From Dehalococcoidia bacterium (lineage in GTDB: Bacteria > Chloroflexota > Dehalococcoidia > Lucifugimonadales > Lucifugimonadaceae): DNA of 64,000 nt. Below the pieces are notes generated by a model. It made no database searches. It saw only the letters and a program-made list of their open reading frames with translations, and had not been told where the DNA came from. Location of the stretch: NCBI GenBank assembly GCA_026421185.1, contig JAPKCH010000002.1, positions 1 through 64,000 of the forward strand, written 5' to 3'. Shown one piece after another: positions 9,057 through 17,630 of the stretch; positions within the stretch are counted from its first letter, which is position 1; the number at the start of each line of letters is the position of its first letter. The translations under genes were made by a program, and so were the position numbers.

Positions 9057-9947
9057 ATGCCCGAAAACATAACAATAAAAAACGAATTCGCCTCAGTAAC
9101 GCTGTCACCTGAAGCCGGAGCATCGCTCCGGTCAATCAAAGTAAACAAGAACGGCAAATCATACGAACTTCTCTCAGGCGGTAACAATCCACATGATCCT
9201 ACGAATCTTCCACATGGTGAAGGATCATTCATAATGGCACCGTGGGTGAATCGTATTCGTGATGGGCGACTTGTGACTCCAGACGGGATTCACGAACTGC
9301 CAATGAACCAGCCTCCGCACGCTATTCACGGAAACGTACGAGAACGCGTATGGACTGTGAAAGAAATCAGCGAGAGCTCAGTAGAACTCGAAATCAAGCT
9401 CGAAGAGCCATGGCCGTACGTTGGCCATATCGAGTACTCGATTTCGATGCAAGGAAATTCCCTTGTTCAGACAATTCGCCTGATTGCTGGCAATAACGAA
9501 ACTCGCTCGTTCCCAGGAAGCGTTGGATGGCACCCCTGGTTCAACCCAACTCTTGGTACAGACCTGGTAACTGTCCAAGCTGATGTAAAAAGCCAGTGGA
9601 AATTGAAGGACATGGGAACAGCGTCCGGCAAGCTCGAAGTAACCGAAGTGACCACTCGCCTCCAGAACGGAACGAAGTTCGCTATTCGTGAAGTAGATGG
9701 ATGCTTCTTGATGGACAAGGGCGGAAAAGCCGTAATTAGCTGGCCAGAACTAACTATTACAATGTCGGGATCAGAAGAAATCACTCATTTTATGTTCTTC
9801 TCTCCAGAAAACGCTCTTTGCGTTGAACCACAGACATGCACTGTCGATGCTGCTCAGCTTGCTAATCGCGGCTTCGAAGACACTGGGCATGTTCTTGTAG
9901 ACCGTGACAACCCATTGATTGCCAGCACTACTTGGAGTTGGGATTAG
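9057..9947 (+). CDS. Aldose 1-epimerase family protein
   Basis: 296 residues from ATG 9057 (MPENITIKN). The ORF track extends to 9003, but that extension shows no family sequence. Galactose-mutarotase fold signatures are FIMAPWVNRIRDGRL, the catalytic-type His in HAIHGNVRERVW, and GSVGWHPWFN. The family interconverts alpha and beta anomers of free sugars, which supplies the right anomer to the neighbouring sugar dehydrogenases. It is divergently paired with the hydroxyacid dehydrogenase. Confidence 0.85.
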   Translation: MPENITIKNEFASVTLSPEAGASLRSIKVNKNGKSYELLSGGNNPHDPTNLPHGEGSFIMAPWVNRIRDGRLVTPDGIHELPMNQPPHAIHGNVRERVWTVKEISESSVELEIKLEEPWPYVGHIEYSISMQGNSLVQTIRLIAGNNETRSFPGSVGWHPWFNPTLGTDLVTVQADVKSQWKLKDMGTASGKLEVTEVTTRLQNGTKFAIREVDGCFLMDKGGKAVISWPELTITMSGSEEITHFMFFSPENALCVEPQTCTVDAAQLANRGFEDTGHVLVDRDNPLIASTTWSWD

Positions 9948-10260
9948 CGAGGAAAAATTACCTCGAACCACAATACGACGGCGGAGTCAGCCATATCCAT
10001 AAGCGGACTATAGTTCGCTTATGGAAACAAATCAGTTTTCAAAGGAATATATCTTGAGATAGCTGCGTTGACGCTGTTCGCTATCGTCATGCTCACCGCA
10101 GCCGCGGTCGCTGTGCGAAAGACGTAATTCAAAAGTCTGAAAAATTAGCCTCACCAAATCGCCCTGACAGTACTACAATTCGTGATCTCGTTCGCATATC
10201 GATGTTTCAGACTTAATAGCGAATGAATCTTAGCCAGCAGATCCGAACGATCAGGTAATC
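9948..10260. other. Intergenic stretch between epimerase and acyl-CoA ligase
   Basis: Contains the 28-bp palindrome described separately, and a short hydrophobic frame near 10050-10130 ending in VAVRKT that lacks a start codon, so I do not call it a gene. Nothing else recognisable. Confidence 0.5.
9997..10024. repeat. 28-bp near-perfect palindrome
   Basis: CCATAAGCG and CGCTTATGG (9-bp arms) flank ACTATAGT, itself a palindrome, with only one G/T mismatch pair. No T-tract follows on either strand, so a simple terminator is unlikely. It could be a dimeric repressor operator or a relic of an insertion end. Confidence 0.5.
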
Positions 10261-11769
10261 ATGTCTACAAATACGCTTGCACACCTTCTAAACCCATCGT
10301 CCAAAACCGATGATTCGATCATCATACCGGGCGGCCCGACTCTTTCGTACGCTGAGTACGGTGAAGAAATCGAGCGCGTAGCAGGCTTGCTGGCAGGCGT
10401 AGGCGTAAAGCCGGGTAGGCCAGTATCAATCGTTCTCACCAACAACCTCGAATTCATGGTGCTGTTTCTTGCAGTCGTCCGGGCTGGAGCTGTTGCAGCC
10501 CCATTGAACTCGGCATACACCGTCGATGAGTTCAAATTCTTCATCGAAGATGCCGACGCTCAGCTGGTAATCGTCCCGCAGGGAGCGCATCTAGGTCGTG
10601 ATGCCGCAACTCAGCTCGGTATTCCCGTTCTCGACGCTTCGCTCGAAGGCAGCAAGCTAGTCCTAAGCAATAGCGGCGGAAATCTCACTAAGTCGGCGGA
10701 TGCACAGGCTCCTTCCGAATCAGACGTAGCCTTGTTCCTTCACACATCAGGCACGACTAACCGCCCTAAGGGCGTTCCGCTAACGCACGCCAACTTGATG
10801 AAATCGATCGGGAATATAAAGAATCACTACGAACTGACTCCTGAAGACACTTCGATAATTGTAATGCCGCTATTCCACGTTCACGGTCTTATGGGTGCAT
10901 CGCTCTCGACTCTGAACTCTGGAGGAACGCTCGTAATTCCTGAACGATTCTCAGCGTCAGCATTCTGGGGATTGCAGAAGGACTACTCAGCAACATGGTA
11001 CTCAGCTGTGCCTACTATTCACCAGATTTTGCTTATGCGAGCTGATGAGGACAATGCTCCAACTGAGTCGTTCCGATTCATCCGGTCTTGCTCCTCAGCT
11101 CTCGCACCGGCCGTGTTTGAACGCCTTGAAGCAAGATTCGGTGCTCCGGTTCTGGAAGCCTACGGAATGACCGAGGCTTCTCACCAGATGTCATCTAGCC
11201 CAATGCATCCAGGCAAGCGAATTCCTGGCACTGTCGGTCAGGCAACAGGCGTTGAAATCGCAATTATGGATATGGCAGCCACTGGTCAGCTTCAGAAGAC
11301 TGGTGACATCGGCGAAATCGTCATCAAGGGCGAGAACGTGATGCATGGTTACAACAACAACTCAGAAGCCAACGCTGAAGCGTTCGTTGATGGATGGTTC
11401 CGGACTGGCGATCAGGGATTCTTGGATGCAGAGGGTTATCTTTCACTCACGGGTCGAATCAAGGAATTGATCAACCGTGGTGGTGAGAAGATTTCACCGC
11501 TTGAAATCGATGGGATACTTCTAAAGCACCCTGCTGTAGCCGAAGCTGTTTGTTTCGCTGTGCCCGATGAAAAGTACGGTGAAGTAGTTCACGCAGCAGT
11601 CGTTCTAAAGGGTGACGCCAATCAGGAAAATATTCGTGCCTACTGCCGAGAACAGATGGCAGGGTTCAAGGTTCCTGACGTTGTGTACATCGCAGATTCT
11701 TTGCCTCGAACAGCTACCGGTAAGATTCAGCGACGACACATGGTCGCGGCGTTCGCCGAAGACAAGTAA
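10261..11769 (+). CDS. AMP-forming acyl-CoA ligase, oxalate--CoA-ligase-like
   Basis: 502 residues of the ANL superfamily, with the P-loop HTSGTTNRPKGVPLTHANL, the A5 motif EAYGMTEASHQMSSSP and the hinge/catalytic lysine in PRTATGKIQRRHM. The strings PLFHVHGLMGA, TWYSAVPTIHQI and FIRSCSSALAPAVFERLE are hallmarks of the oxalyl-CoA synthetase group (yeast Pcs60, plant AAE3), so oxalate or another small dicarboxylate is the likely acid. A general short- or medium-chain acyl-CoA synthetase remains possible. No oxalyl-CoA decarboxylase is in the window. It stands alone, with no operon partner in close spacing. Confidence 0.8.
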   Translation: MSTNTLAHLLNPSSKTDDSIIIPGGPTLSYAEYGEEIERVAGLLAGVGVKPGRPVSIVLTNNLEFMVLFLAVVRAGAVAAPLNSAYTVDEFKFFIEDADAQLVIVPQGAHLGRDAATQLGIPVLDASLEGSKLVLSNSGGNLTKSADAQAPSESDVALFLHTSGTTNRPKGVPLTHANLMKSIGNIKNHYELTPEDTSIIVMPLFHVHGLMGASLSTLNSGGTLVIPERFSASAFWGLQKDYSATWYSAVPTIHQILLMRADEDNAPTESFRFIRSCSSALAPAVFERLEARFGAPVLEAYGMTEASHQMSSSPMHPGKRIPGTVGQATGVEIAIMDMAATGQLQKTGDIGEIVIKGENVMHGYNNNSEANAEAFVDGWFRTGDQGFLDAEGYLSLTGRIKELINRGGEKISPLEIDGILLKHPAVAEAVCFAVPDEKYGEVVHAAVVLKGDANQENIRAYCREQMAGFKVPDVVYIADSLPRTATGKIQRRHMVAAFAEDK

Positions 11770-12132
11770 CCTGCCGCTGCGGTGAAAAATATTGAGGGGA
11801 TGTTGACAGACCGATCGCGTGTTTTGAGTTTGCTGGTAGCTGTACTGATAACAGGATCCTGACTCAGGTTTTGGACTGAGTATGTTCAGCCTCAACGGTC
11901 TCTTTCCACGCAATCCCAGCTTGAGTTGTATTTTCTATAGCCATCATCGGCCGTTTTGTCGCTACTGTTCCGAAATCAAATCACGAAACAGCCCCATATC
12001 GCCCTCGTTGACGATAAGCTAGGTCACCGTTCTTAGAGTTAACTATATGGTTGCATGAAGCTCGTATTCCAGATTATTTGGGTAGCGAGTCAATTCCATG
12101 CAGCTTTGTGATGATTTCGGAAAGGTTCTCTC
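11770..12132. other. Intergenic stretch, possible coding debris
   Basis: No intact gene. On the minus strand about 11875-12030, a stop-interrupted frame reads FDFGTVATKRPMMAIENTTQ and continues AGIAWKETVE. It looks protein-like, but I cannot assign it to a family. On the plus strand, MLTDRSRVLSLLVAVLITGS is followed by a stop. Both are at best relics. Confidence 0.3.
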
Positions 12133-12996
12133 ATGCTGTTAGGTGTTGCGGGTCTGGTACCAGGTGACTGGCGATCAATCGACGGGGCTGTACTCGACAA
12201 TGTCGCCGAACATGGATTCAAGACTGTCCAAATTAGAGTCAGTGATCCGCAGTCCATGAAGGACACCGACGTCAAGCGTCTAAAATCCATGTTCGAAGGA
12301 CGTGGATTCGAAATGCCGCAGACCGTTGGAAACTACGGTGGCAAGCTCATCGCAGAAGACGAAACCGAACGTAAGAACGAGATTAAATTTGTAAAGCGAA
12401 TGGTCAACGTTACATCTCGTCTCGGCAGTCCTAACACCTACTTGCGCCCAGGCAGCCTTAATCCAAAGGGTGGTTGGATGCCTCACCGATTGAACCACTC
12501 GGATGAAGTATTCGATCGGCTCGTCGACAGCACGAAGCAGATTTGCGCCGTTGCTGAGAACGAAGGAATCATGATGGCGGTCGAGGGCGGCACAGTTTGC
12601 CCGATTGATTCGCCTCAGCGAATGAAGGACCTCATCGACGCAGTTGGATCCAAAGCGCTTGGACTCAACATGGATCCCGTGAACTTCGTTGGGTCACTAG
12701 ATATTGCATATGACACCACTTCGCTCATCAACGAGTTCTACGAACTTATTCCAGATCGTATCGTTGGTTGCCACGCGAAAGACTTCACAGTCGTAAACGC
12801 ACTTCTTCCTCACTTCGAAGAAACAATTATTGACCAGCCAGAAAGCTTGCTCGATAACGAAGCACTTCTACTCGGTCTACAAAAAGTCAATCCAAATGCA
12901 CATGTTCTTGTTGAGCACCTGCCTGACGATAAGATTCCAGTTGCTGCAGCGGGAATTCGCAAGGTTGCCAATCGTGTCGGAATTGAGTGGGACTAG
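12133..12996 (+). CDS. Sugar phosphate isomerase/epimerase-like TIM-barrel protein
   Basis: 287 residues of the xylose-isomerase-like TIM barrel (AP endonuclease family 2). Metal-site strands are visible in order: MMAVEGG (Glu), GLNMDPVN (Asp), IVGCHAKDF (His/Asp) and VLVEHLPDD (Glu). The family includes sugar epimerases, inosose isomerases and hydroxypyruvate isomerases, so the exact substrate cannot be read from sequence. GGAAAGG lies before the ATG. It is followed 115 bases later by an SDR in the same direction, and the pair plausibly works on one sugar or polyol. Confidence 0.75.
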   Translation: MLLGVAGLVPGDWRSIDGAVLDNVAEHGFKTVQIRVSDPQSMKDTDVKRLKSMFEGRGFEMPQTVGNYGGKLIAEDETERKNEIKFVKRMVNVTSRLGSPNTYLRPGSLNPKGGWMPHRLNHSDEVFDRLVDSTKQICAVAENEGIMMAVEGGTVCPIDSPQRMKDLIDAVGSKALGLNMDPVNFVGSLDIAYDTTSLINEFYELIPDRIVGCHAKDFTVVNALLPHFEETIIDQPESLLDNEALLLGLQKVNPNAHVLVEHLPDDKIPVAAAGIRKVANRVGIEWD

Positions 12997-13111
12997 TAAT
13001 AGTCTCGATCAATTATTTACGTGCGTCGAAGCTCGTTGTAAGGCACTCTGAGCTTCGACCAAATGACTATCCTCGCACAGCGAAGTGCGCAGGTATATCA
13101 GGAGCCTAATC

Positions 13112-13858
13112 ATGCCAGCCGATCTTTCCGGCAAGCGAATAATCATCACTGGTGCTGCTACAGGTATTGGTCGGGCGACAACGTTACGCGTATCGACATC
13201 TGGGGCAAAAGTCGCCGCTTTCGATGTGAACGATACCGATGGCGCAGTAACGATTAACGAAGTCAATGAAGCTGGCGGTGACGCTCGGTACTGGCACGTT
13301 GATGTCCGAGATGAACTCGCTGTTTCAGGCGCAGTGGCTGCTGCTGAAACTTGGCTAGGCGGCGTTGACGTTCTGATTCACGTTGCAGGCGTACTTCAGG
13401 GTGCGGCTATCGAACTCGACGAGTTTCCTGAGGAAATTTGGGACACCGTTCTCGACGTAAACCTGCGCGGCTCGTTCACTATTTGTAAATACGTAACTGG
13501 CGCTATGAAAAAACAAGGCAAGGGTGTGATCATCCTTACCGCTTCAGGTGCTGGTGTTCACGGCGGAAGTTCTTCACTCGCATACGGTTCGTCCAAGGGC
13601 GGAGTTCACGGCCTTTCACTCGTTATGGCAGACCACCTTGAGAAGCACAACATTCGTGTGAACGATGTTCTTCCAGGTAGTGTTGCAACGCCTTTGAAAG
13701 TCGCCAATGTCGAACAAATGCACGAAGCGAGCGGAAAAGCAGGGAGCCTCAAAGACAAAATCGGGGCGCTTGTTTCGCCTGATGAAATCTCGAAGGTCTA
13801 CGCATTCCTAGCTAGCGACGAAGCCGGCATGGTCAAAGGCAGCGTAACAACGCAGTAG
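13112..13858 (+). CDS. Short-chain dehydrogenase/reductase
   Basis: 248 residues of the classical SDR type: cofactor motif TGAATGIG near residue 13, the serine in LTASGAG, and YGSSK (YxxxK). It oxidises or reduces a sugar, polyol or similar alcohol with NAD(P). AGGAG seven bases before ATG 13112 decides the start, not the track's 13085. The C terminus ends at MVKGSVTTQ, earlier than the usual TGxxxxVDGG tail, so about ten residues of the C-terminal strand are missing. The gene may be slightly truncated but otherwise looks intact. Confidence 0.85.
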   Translation: MPADLSGKRIIITGAATGIGRATTLRVSTSGAKVAAFDVNDTDGAVTINEVNEAGGDARYWHVDVRDELAVSGAVAAAETWLGGVDVLIHVAGVLQGAAIELDEFPEEIWDTVLDVNLRGSFTICKYVTGAMKKQGKGVIILTASGAGVHGGSSSLAYGSSKGGVHGLSLVMADHLEKHNIRVNDVLPGSVATPLKVANVEQMHEASGKAGSLKDKIGALVSPDEISKVYAFLASDEAGMVKGSVTTQ

Positions 13859-14309
13859 TTAATTACTCTGGCTCTTCAAAATTTGATCTATTTCACTCAC
13901 TGTTTGAGCAACGGTGAGATTCGAGTTGACGATGATCTCAGCAACTTTGTTTTCGTACGAGCCACACATATCATCGTAAATAGAGCGAAGTGTCGTTTCT
14001 CGTAGCCTGAGATCATCTGCTCGTGATGCATTCCGGTCGGACACTTCCTTTCTGCTAGGAATAAGTACGATCAAACTGATCTCAATAGGCGACAACAGCA
14101 ACATTAAATCTAGCTAAATCGAGTTGCCGCTGAGTCTCATCACACCAGCCTATCTCAAGGTTTCGGAAACCATATTTTACGAACTCTCTAAACGAGTCGA
14201 ACTATAGGCGATACGAATCAGCTGTATACGAAGTCACTCATTCCTCGGCAACAGTAGATTTACCAGCTTCTGACAGGCCAGTTATCAACAGAACGCGATG
14301 TTCTACCAA
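13859..14309 (-). pseudogene. P-loop nucleotide kinase, degraded
   Basis: Three pieces on the minus strand form one ruined gene. The 5' piece (from TTG 14309) reads VLLITGLSEAGKSTVAEE, a Walker A motif, and then a TGA at 14238-14240. The middle piece contains DSFREFVKYGF and CDETQRQLDLARFNVA, with another stop before it. After a frame change, the ORF-track piece (13859-14104) gives EISLIVLIPSRKE, NASRADDLRLRETTLR and LTVAQTVSEIDQIL. The parts are collinear, as in small AAA/kinase proteins of about 150 residues. At least two stops and one frameshift rule out a working protein. It directly follows the enolase-superfamily gene. Confidence 0.65.
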
Positions 14310-14318
14310 GCTTGTCTA

Positions 14319-15461
14319 CTACTGCTTCGCTGTGTCTCGCTTCTCCCAGCCGGGTCTGAACATTCGTAAGAAGTTACTCTTGCCGTACGGATGCTTTTTA
14401 GCTTCCTCTTCGTTCAGTGTGACTCCGATACCCGGCGTAGTTGGCATGGTGAGGTGCCCATCTTCTACACGGTGGAATCCTTTCAAAACATCTGTCACCC
14501 ACGGCTCTAAGAAGTCGTCAAAACACTCTTGAATGAACACGTTGGGCGTCACCGCATCGATATGAAGTGCGACCATAGTTTTGAACGGACTTTCAGCGTT
14601 GTGAAGAGCGATTTCAGCGTGGTGCGCTTCTGCGATTCCTGCGATTTGAAGTGATCGCCAAATACCACCGACTCCCAGTGGCTCTGGATTAATGACGTCA
14701 GTCACGTTGTGAGATAGAAACTCTCCAAACTCGTGAATAGCGTGCATTCGTTCACCGGCGACCATTCGAACCGGAATCCTACGCGCAACTTCAACGAGTG
14801 CGCTTACATCAGTCGATAGCACTGGTGTTTCAAACCATGTTACTTCGTAGTCCTTCAGCCAATTACCAATCTCTATAGCGGCAAAGGTGCTAAATCTATC
14901 GTGCGCCTCGATCAAAATATCCACGTCGTCACCAACAGCATCACGAACAGCACCGATTAACGCCTTGGTTTCTTGGGTCTCTTTTCGAGACAGCTGCATG
15001 TGCGCATCGCCGAAAGGATCGAATTTGAGAGCGGTGTAGCCCTTTGCCACGACTTCGGCTGCTTTTGCAGCGAATCCTTCTGGAGTTCGTTCGCCCGAGT
15101 ACCAACCGTTTGCATAGACGCGAACGTTGTCACGTACTTTTCCTCCGAGCAGAGCATGAACCGGCACACCAAGCGATTTTCCTAATATGTCCCAGCAAGC
15201 CATCTCAATTCCAGCCATCGCCGGAGTAACTTTCAGGAAAGCAGTGAGATATAACTTGTGGAATATTTCGTGTATGTTGCGAGGATCCATTCCGACGACG
15301 AGATGTTTGACCTCTTCGATGGAAGCAACACGAGGCTGAGTTTCTGATCCGCCTGTGGCTTCACCTACACCGATCAGCCCTTCATCAGTTTCGACCACGA
15401 CGAAAATCCAGTTCTTCCAAGGATTTCCAACTACGACAGTTCTTACGTCGACGATCTTCAT
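14319..15461 (-). CDS. Mandelate racemase/muconate lactonizing (enolase superfamily) dehydratase
   Basis: 380 residues. The N-terminal capping domain (MKIVDVRTVVVGNPWKNW) is followed by the barrel with a KxD base motif (LKFDPFG), metal ligands in IEAHDRF, WFETP and AGERMH, and the general base His in ALHNAESP. The ExH pairing after the second strand resembles galactonate-dehydratase-type members. Such enzymes remove water from sugar acids to give 2-keto-3-deoxy acids. GGAG seven bases before the ATG supports the start. The kinase relic follows without a gap. The exact sugar acid is not determinable. Confidence 0.85.
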   Translation of the reverse strand: MKIVDVRTVVVGNPWKNWIFVVVETDEGLIGVGEATGGSETQPRVASIEEVKHLVVGMDPRNIHEIFHKLYLTAFLKVTPAMAGIEMACWDILGKSLGVPVHALLGGKVRDNVRVYANGWYSGERTPEGFAAKAAEVVAKGYTALKFDPFGDAHMQLSRKETQETKALIGAVRDAVGDDVDILIEAHDRFSTFAAIEIGNWLKDYEVTWFETPVLSTDVSALVEVARRIPVRMVAGERMHAIHEFGEFLSHNVTDVINPEPLGVGGIWRSLQIAGIAEAHHAEIALHNAESPFKTMVALHIDAVTPNVFIQECFDDFLEPWVTDVLKGFHRVEDGHLTMPTTPGIGVTLNEEEAKKHPYGKSNFLRMFRPGWEKRDTAKQ

Positions 15462-15664
15462 TCTGATGCTCCAACAATATGCACACGGATAACGGGGCTC
15501 ACTGCAAGCCGAGTCGGCGAAAGTTTACTTCATGAGAGTGCCCTGATGTGGCTCATAATTTTCCATGAACAAGACTACAATATCGATTCATATACAACGT
15601 GCGTTTACGCTGAATAAATAATTCAAACAGGCGACTAAATTGGCGATACCAGTGCAGTCTAAGG

Positions 15665-15847
15665 ACAGCTTGTAATCCCACGATTAGTCCGAACGATAAA
15701 GAAGTTGCATTCACACTTCATAGAGTCGAACTGGATATAAACAACGCCAAGACAGATGTATTCGTAAAGAGTCTCCGTGATTCGGATGGAAGCTCTAATG
15801 TTTATTTCTTCTGGTTACGCCGATTACGAAATTTATTAAGAGCTTGA
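15665..15847 (+). pseudogene. Prolyl-oligopeptidase (S9) N-terminal relic
   Basis: The frame reads CNPTISPNDKEVAFTLHRVE, then LDINNAKTDVFVKSLRDSDG, then diverges to a TGA. S9 peptidases begin their propeller domain with a pattern like SDPxISPDGKxVAFxxxRVDxxxNxxxTDIWVxxxDG, which this matches in order and spacing. Only about 50 residues remain and no catalytic domain follows. A start codon is not obvious. Confidence 0.45.
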
Positions 15848-15950
15848 AATTGACGAAAATCGTGTTGGGTGACTCCTTAATACCATCTGCGCAGATCTCC
15901 ACATTGATGAGAAATAATCTGTAGCCCAACTAGTACAGGCAACACTTCTG

Positions 15951-15991
15951 TACTCACAAGAAACATCTCAAGTTTCTTGTGGGTATTTTCT
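15951..15991 (+). terminator. Rho-independent terminator
   Basis: TACTCACAAGAAAC pairs with GTTTCTTGTGGGTA (one G-U pair) around the loop ATCTCAA, followed by TTTTCTC. No intact gene lies upstream on this strand, so it probably belonged to the decayed gene in this gap. Confidence 0.7.
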
Positions 15992-16061
15992 CGAATTGGT
16001 CTTATCAGAACGTCCCAATTTTAGTCGGGGCGCTCTGCTCTTAAGCCGATATCATCCGCAG

Positions 16062-16466
16062 ATGTCAAAAAATCACGCTGAACTAATCGCCAATCTACCG
16101 AAAGATCCTGATGTAATCGCCCCAGATGGCTCTGAGATTCGCCTTATGGAATCTCTCATAGACGGTTCAAGCAGGGTTCACGCACTTCTGCGTCCAAGAA
16201 CAACTACTCATGCGGTCCATCATCTGACGGTTGAGGAAGATTGGTATTGCGTCGAAGGTAAAGGCGAGCTTTGGCGAAAAGATTCGAACGGCGAATCTGT
16301 TCAGGAACTATCAGCAGGAACTACATGTGACATTCCGCTTGGAACAATATTTCAGTTTCGAAGCACAGGCGAAGTACCATTAGCAATCGTTATTACGACT
16401 ACGCCACCGTGGCCGGGCGATCACGAAGCAGTCAAGGTGGATGGCAAGTGGGATCCAACGGTTTAG
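16062..16466 (+). CDS. Cupin domain protein
   Basis: 134 residues from ATG 16062 (MSKNHAEL). The track's upstream extension from 15996 has no family sequence. Single cupin fold: motif 1 around TTHAVHHLTVEEDWYCVEGKG and motif 2 around DIPLGTIFQFRSTG. His and Glu in motif 1 (HHLTVEE) could hold a metal. Small cupins of this kind are often sugar or keto-acid isomerases or sensors. No specific role can be given. It stands alone. Confidence 0.7.
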   Translation: MSKNHAELIANLPKDPDVIAPDGSEIRLMESLIDGSSRVHALLRPRTTTHAVHHLTVEEDWYCVEGKGELWRKDSNGESVQELSAGTTCDIPLGTIFQFRSTGEVPLAIVITTTPPWPGDHEAVKVDGKWDPTV

Positions 16467-16544
16467 GCAGATAACAGTCCCCATCAATCTGAATTTGATT
16501 CAGTATTTCGCAAATACTGCGCATTCGATTAGTTCAGCCACAGG

Positions 16545-16588
16545 TTCCTCACTCAACATTGCCTTCTCCACAAGGAGAAGGATTTTAA
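16545..16588. repeat. Short palindromic intergenic repeat, family A
   Basis: A pyrimidine-rich lead (TTCCTCACTCAACATT) is followed by the hairpin CCTTCTCC-ACAA-GGAGAAGG and an AT-rich end. Matches the copies at 53555 and 55033, and more loosely 42556 and 49478. Confidence 0.6.
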
Positions 16589-16728
16589 GCTGTGCATCAT
16601 CAAATCGAGCCTCTCCTAAACTTCCTCAACAATTTCTTCACATTGCCTGAACAGGTTCCACACATTCATTTTCTAAATTTGGTTGTAGGCAATCAACTCA
16701 GCCGGTTAGCCGGCAAAGGATTTAGAAA

Positions 16729-17403
16729 ATGATCACACGAAAAATCACTCTCGGCGTAACAGCAGGACTTCTTGGCGCATTCGCTCTCGCAGGGACCGCA
16801 TTTGCGGATGAAGCACCAGTCGATGGCAACCTGCACGATTCAGTAAAAGATCGAGTAGCCGAGATTCTTGGCATCGAACGAGAATTTCTCGACTCGGCAA
16901 TGAGCGCTGCACGTGACGAGAACCGAGAAGCCAAGCAGGACGCGCGACTGGCTGATCTTGTCGAAGTGGGAAAAATTACTCAGGAACAGGCAGACGAGAT
17001 CGACGCTTGGGAAGACTCCCGTCCAGAAGTGATGGGAGATCTCAAGAAGCTCGGACGAGGTCACGACACTGGCGACGACAACAGCATTGAGGCTCGACTT
17101 TCCGCCCTAGTAGAGCAAGAAGTGATTACTCAAGCTGAGGCAGACGCTGTAACAGCTTGGAACGAAGCCAAGCCAGACTATCTTAATGACCTACGTGAAA
17201 AGATACGTCCAGCAAGAGATAACTATGGCGATGGTGAACGTGACGGCCGACGTGGTCGACATGGCCACGGTCGACACCACCGTGGCGCCCTTGAAGGTCG
17301 TGGACCCGTCGGATCTGGACTACGTGATATTGGACAGCAAGCTCCTGCGTCGGGCACCCGTACATCATTCACCATGCCAAACGGATCAGAAATAAACGTC
17401 TAA
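16729..17403 (+). CDS. Secreted protein with two SHOCT-like repeats and an Arg/His/Gly-rich tail
   Basis: 224 residues. The signal peptide MITRKITLGVTAGLLGAFAL ends with cleavage near AFA-DEAP. The mature part carries two related helical units, LVEVGKITQEQADEI followed by WEDSRPEVMGDL and LVEQEVITQAEADAV followed by WNEAKPDYLNDL, about 45 residues apart. These resemble the short SHOCT-like helix pairs. A basic GRRGRHGHGRHHRG tract follows. A role in the envelope, perhaps metal or polyanion binding through the His-rich tract, is only a guess. The hairpin GCCGG-TTAG-CCGGC (16701-16714) lies just before the AAAGGA ribosome-binding site and might affect translation. Confidence 0.65.
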   Translation: MITRKITLGVTAGLLGAFALAGTAFADEAPVDGNLHDSVKDRVAEILGIEREFLDSAMSAARDENREAKQDARLADLVEVGKITQEQADEIDAWEDSRPEVMGDLKKLGRGHDTGDDNSIEARLSALVEQEVITQAEADAVTAWNEAKPDYLNDLREKIRPARDNYGDGERDGRRGRHGHGRHHRGALEGRGPVGSGLRDIGQQAPASGTRTSFTMPNGSEINV

Positions 17404-17422
17404 GCTCCTACCATGCAGGCCC

Positions 17423-17472
17423 CCAAACGGGAAAGCACCCCTTGATAACTCGAGGGTTGCTTTCCCGTTTGG
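17423..17472. terminator. Stem-loop after the SHOCT-like gene
   Basis: CCAAACGGGAAAGCA pairs perfectly with TGCTTTCCCGTTTGG, and the inner ACCC/GGGT extends it past a one-base bulge. No T-run follows on the plus strand, so it may be a terminator for either strand or an mRNA 3' stabiliser. Confidence 0.55.
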
Positions 17473-17630
17473 TCGATGGAATACGCAATTGAACTACGAT
17501 ATCTACCGACACGTGAATGTCGAAAGCCTAATATGTTTCTGGCAAACTGTTCACTAGAGCGTAGAGCTCTTGGCACGGTACTCAATCGTCATCGAACTTG
17601 AACCTAGTTATCGGCTCAGGAATCTCTCAA

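Larger units (their letters stand above)
15462..16061. other. Long intergenic stretch with peptidase relic and terminator
   Basis: 600 bases with no intact gene. Holds the S9-peptidase relic (15665-15847) and a terminator (15951-15991). The segment 15470-15660 shows nothing I can interpret. Confidence 0.5.

Noticed and set aside
10040-10129. Possible mini membrane peptide ending in VAVRKT
   Set aside because: No start codon before the hydrophobic part and an upstream in-frame stop.
14238-14240. TGA in the P-loop kinase relic as another selenocysteine codon
   Set aside because: A second stop (TAG) and a frameshift follow, there is no Cys position in the family, so it is decay and not recoding.
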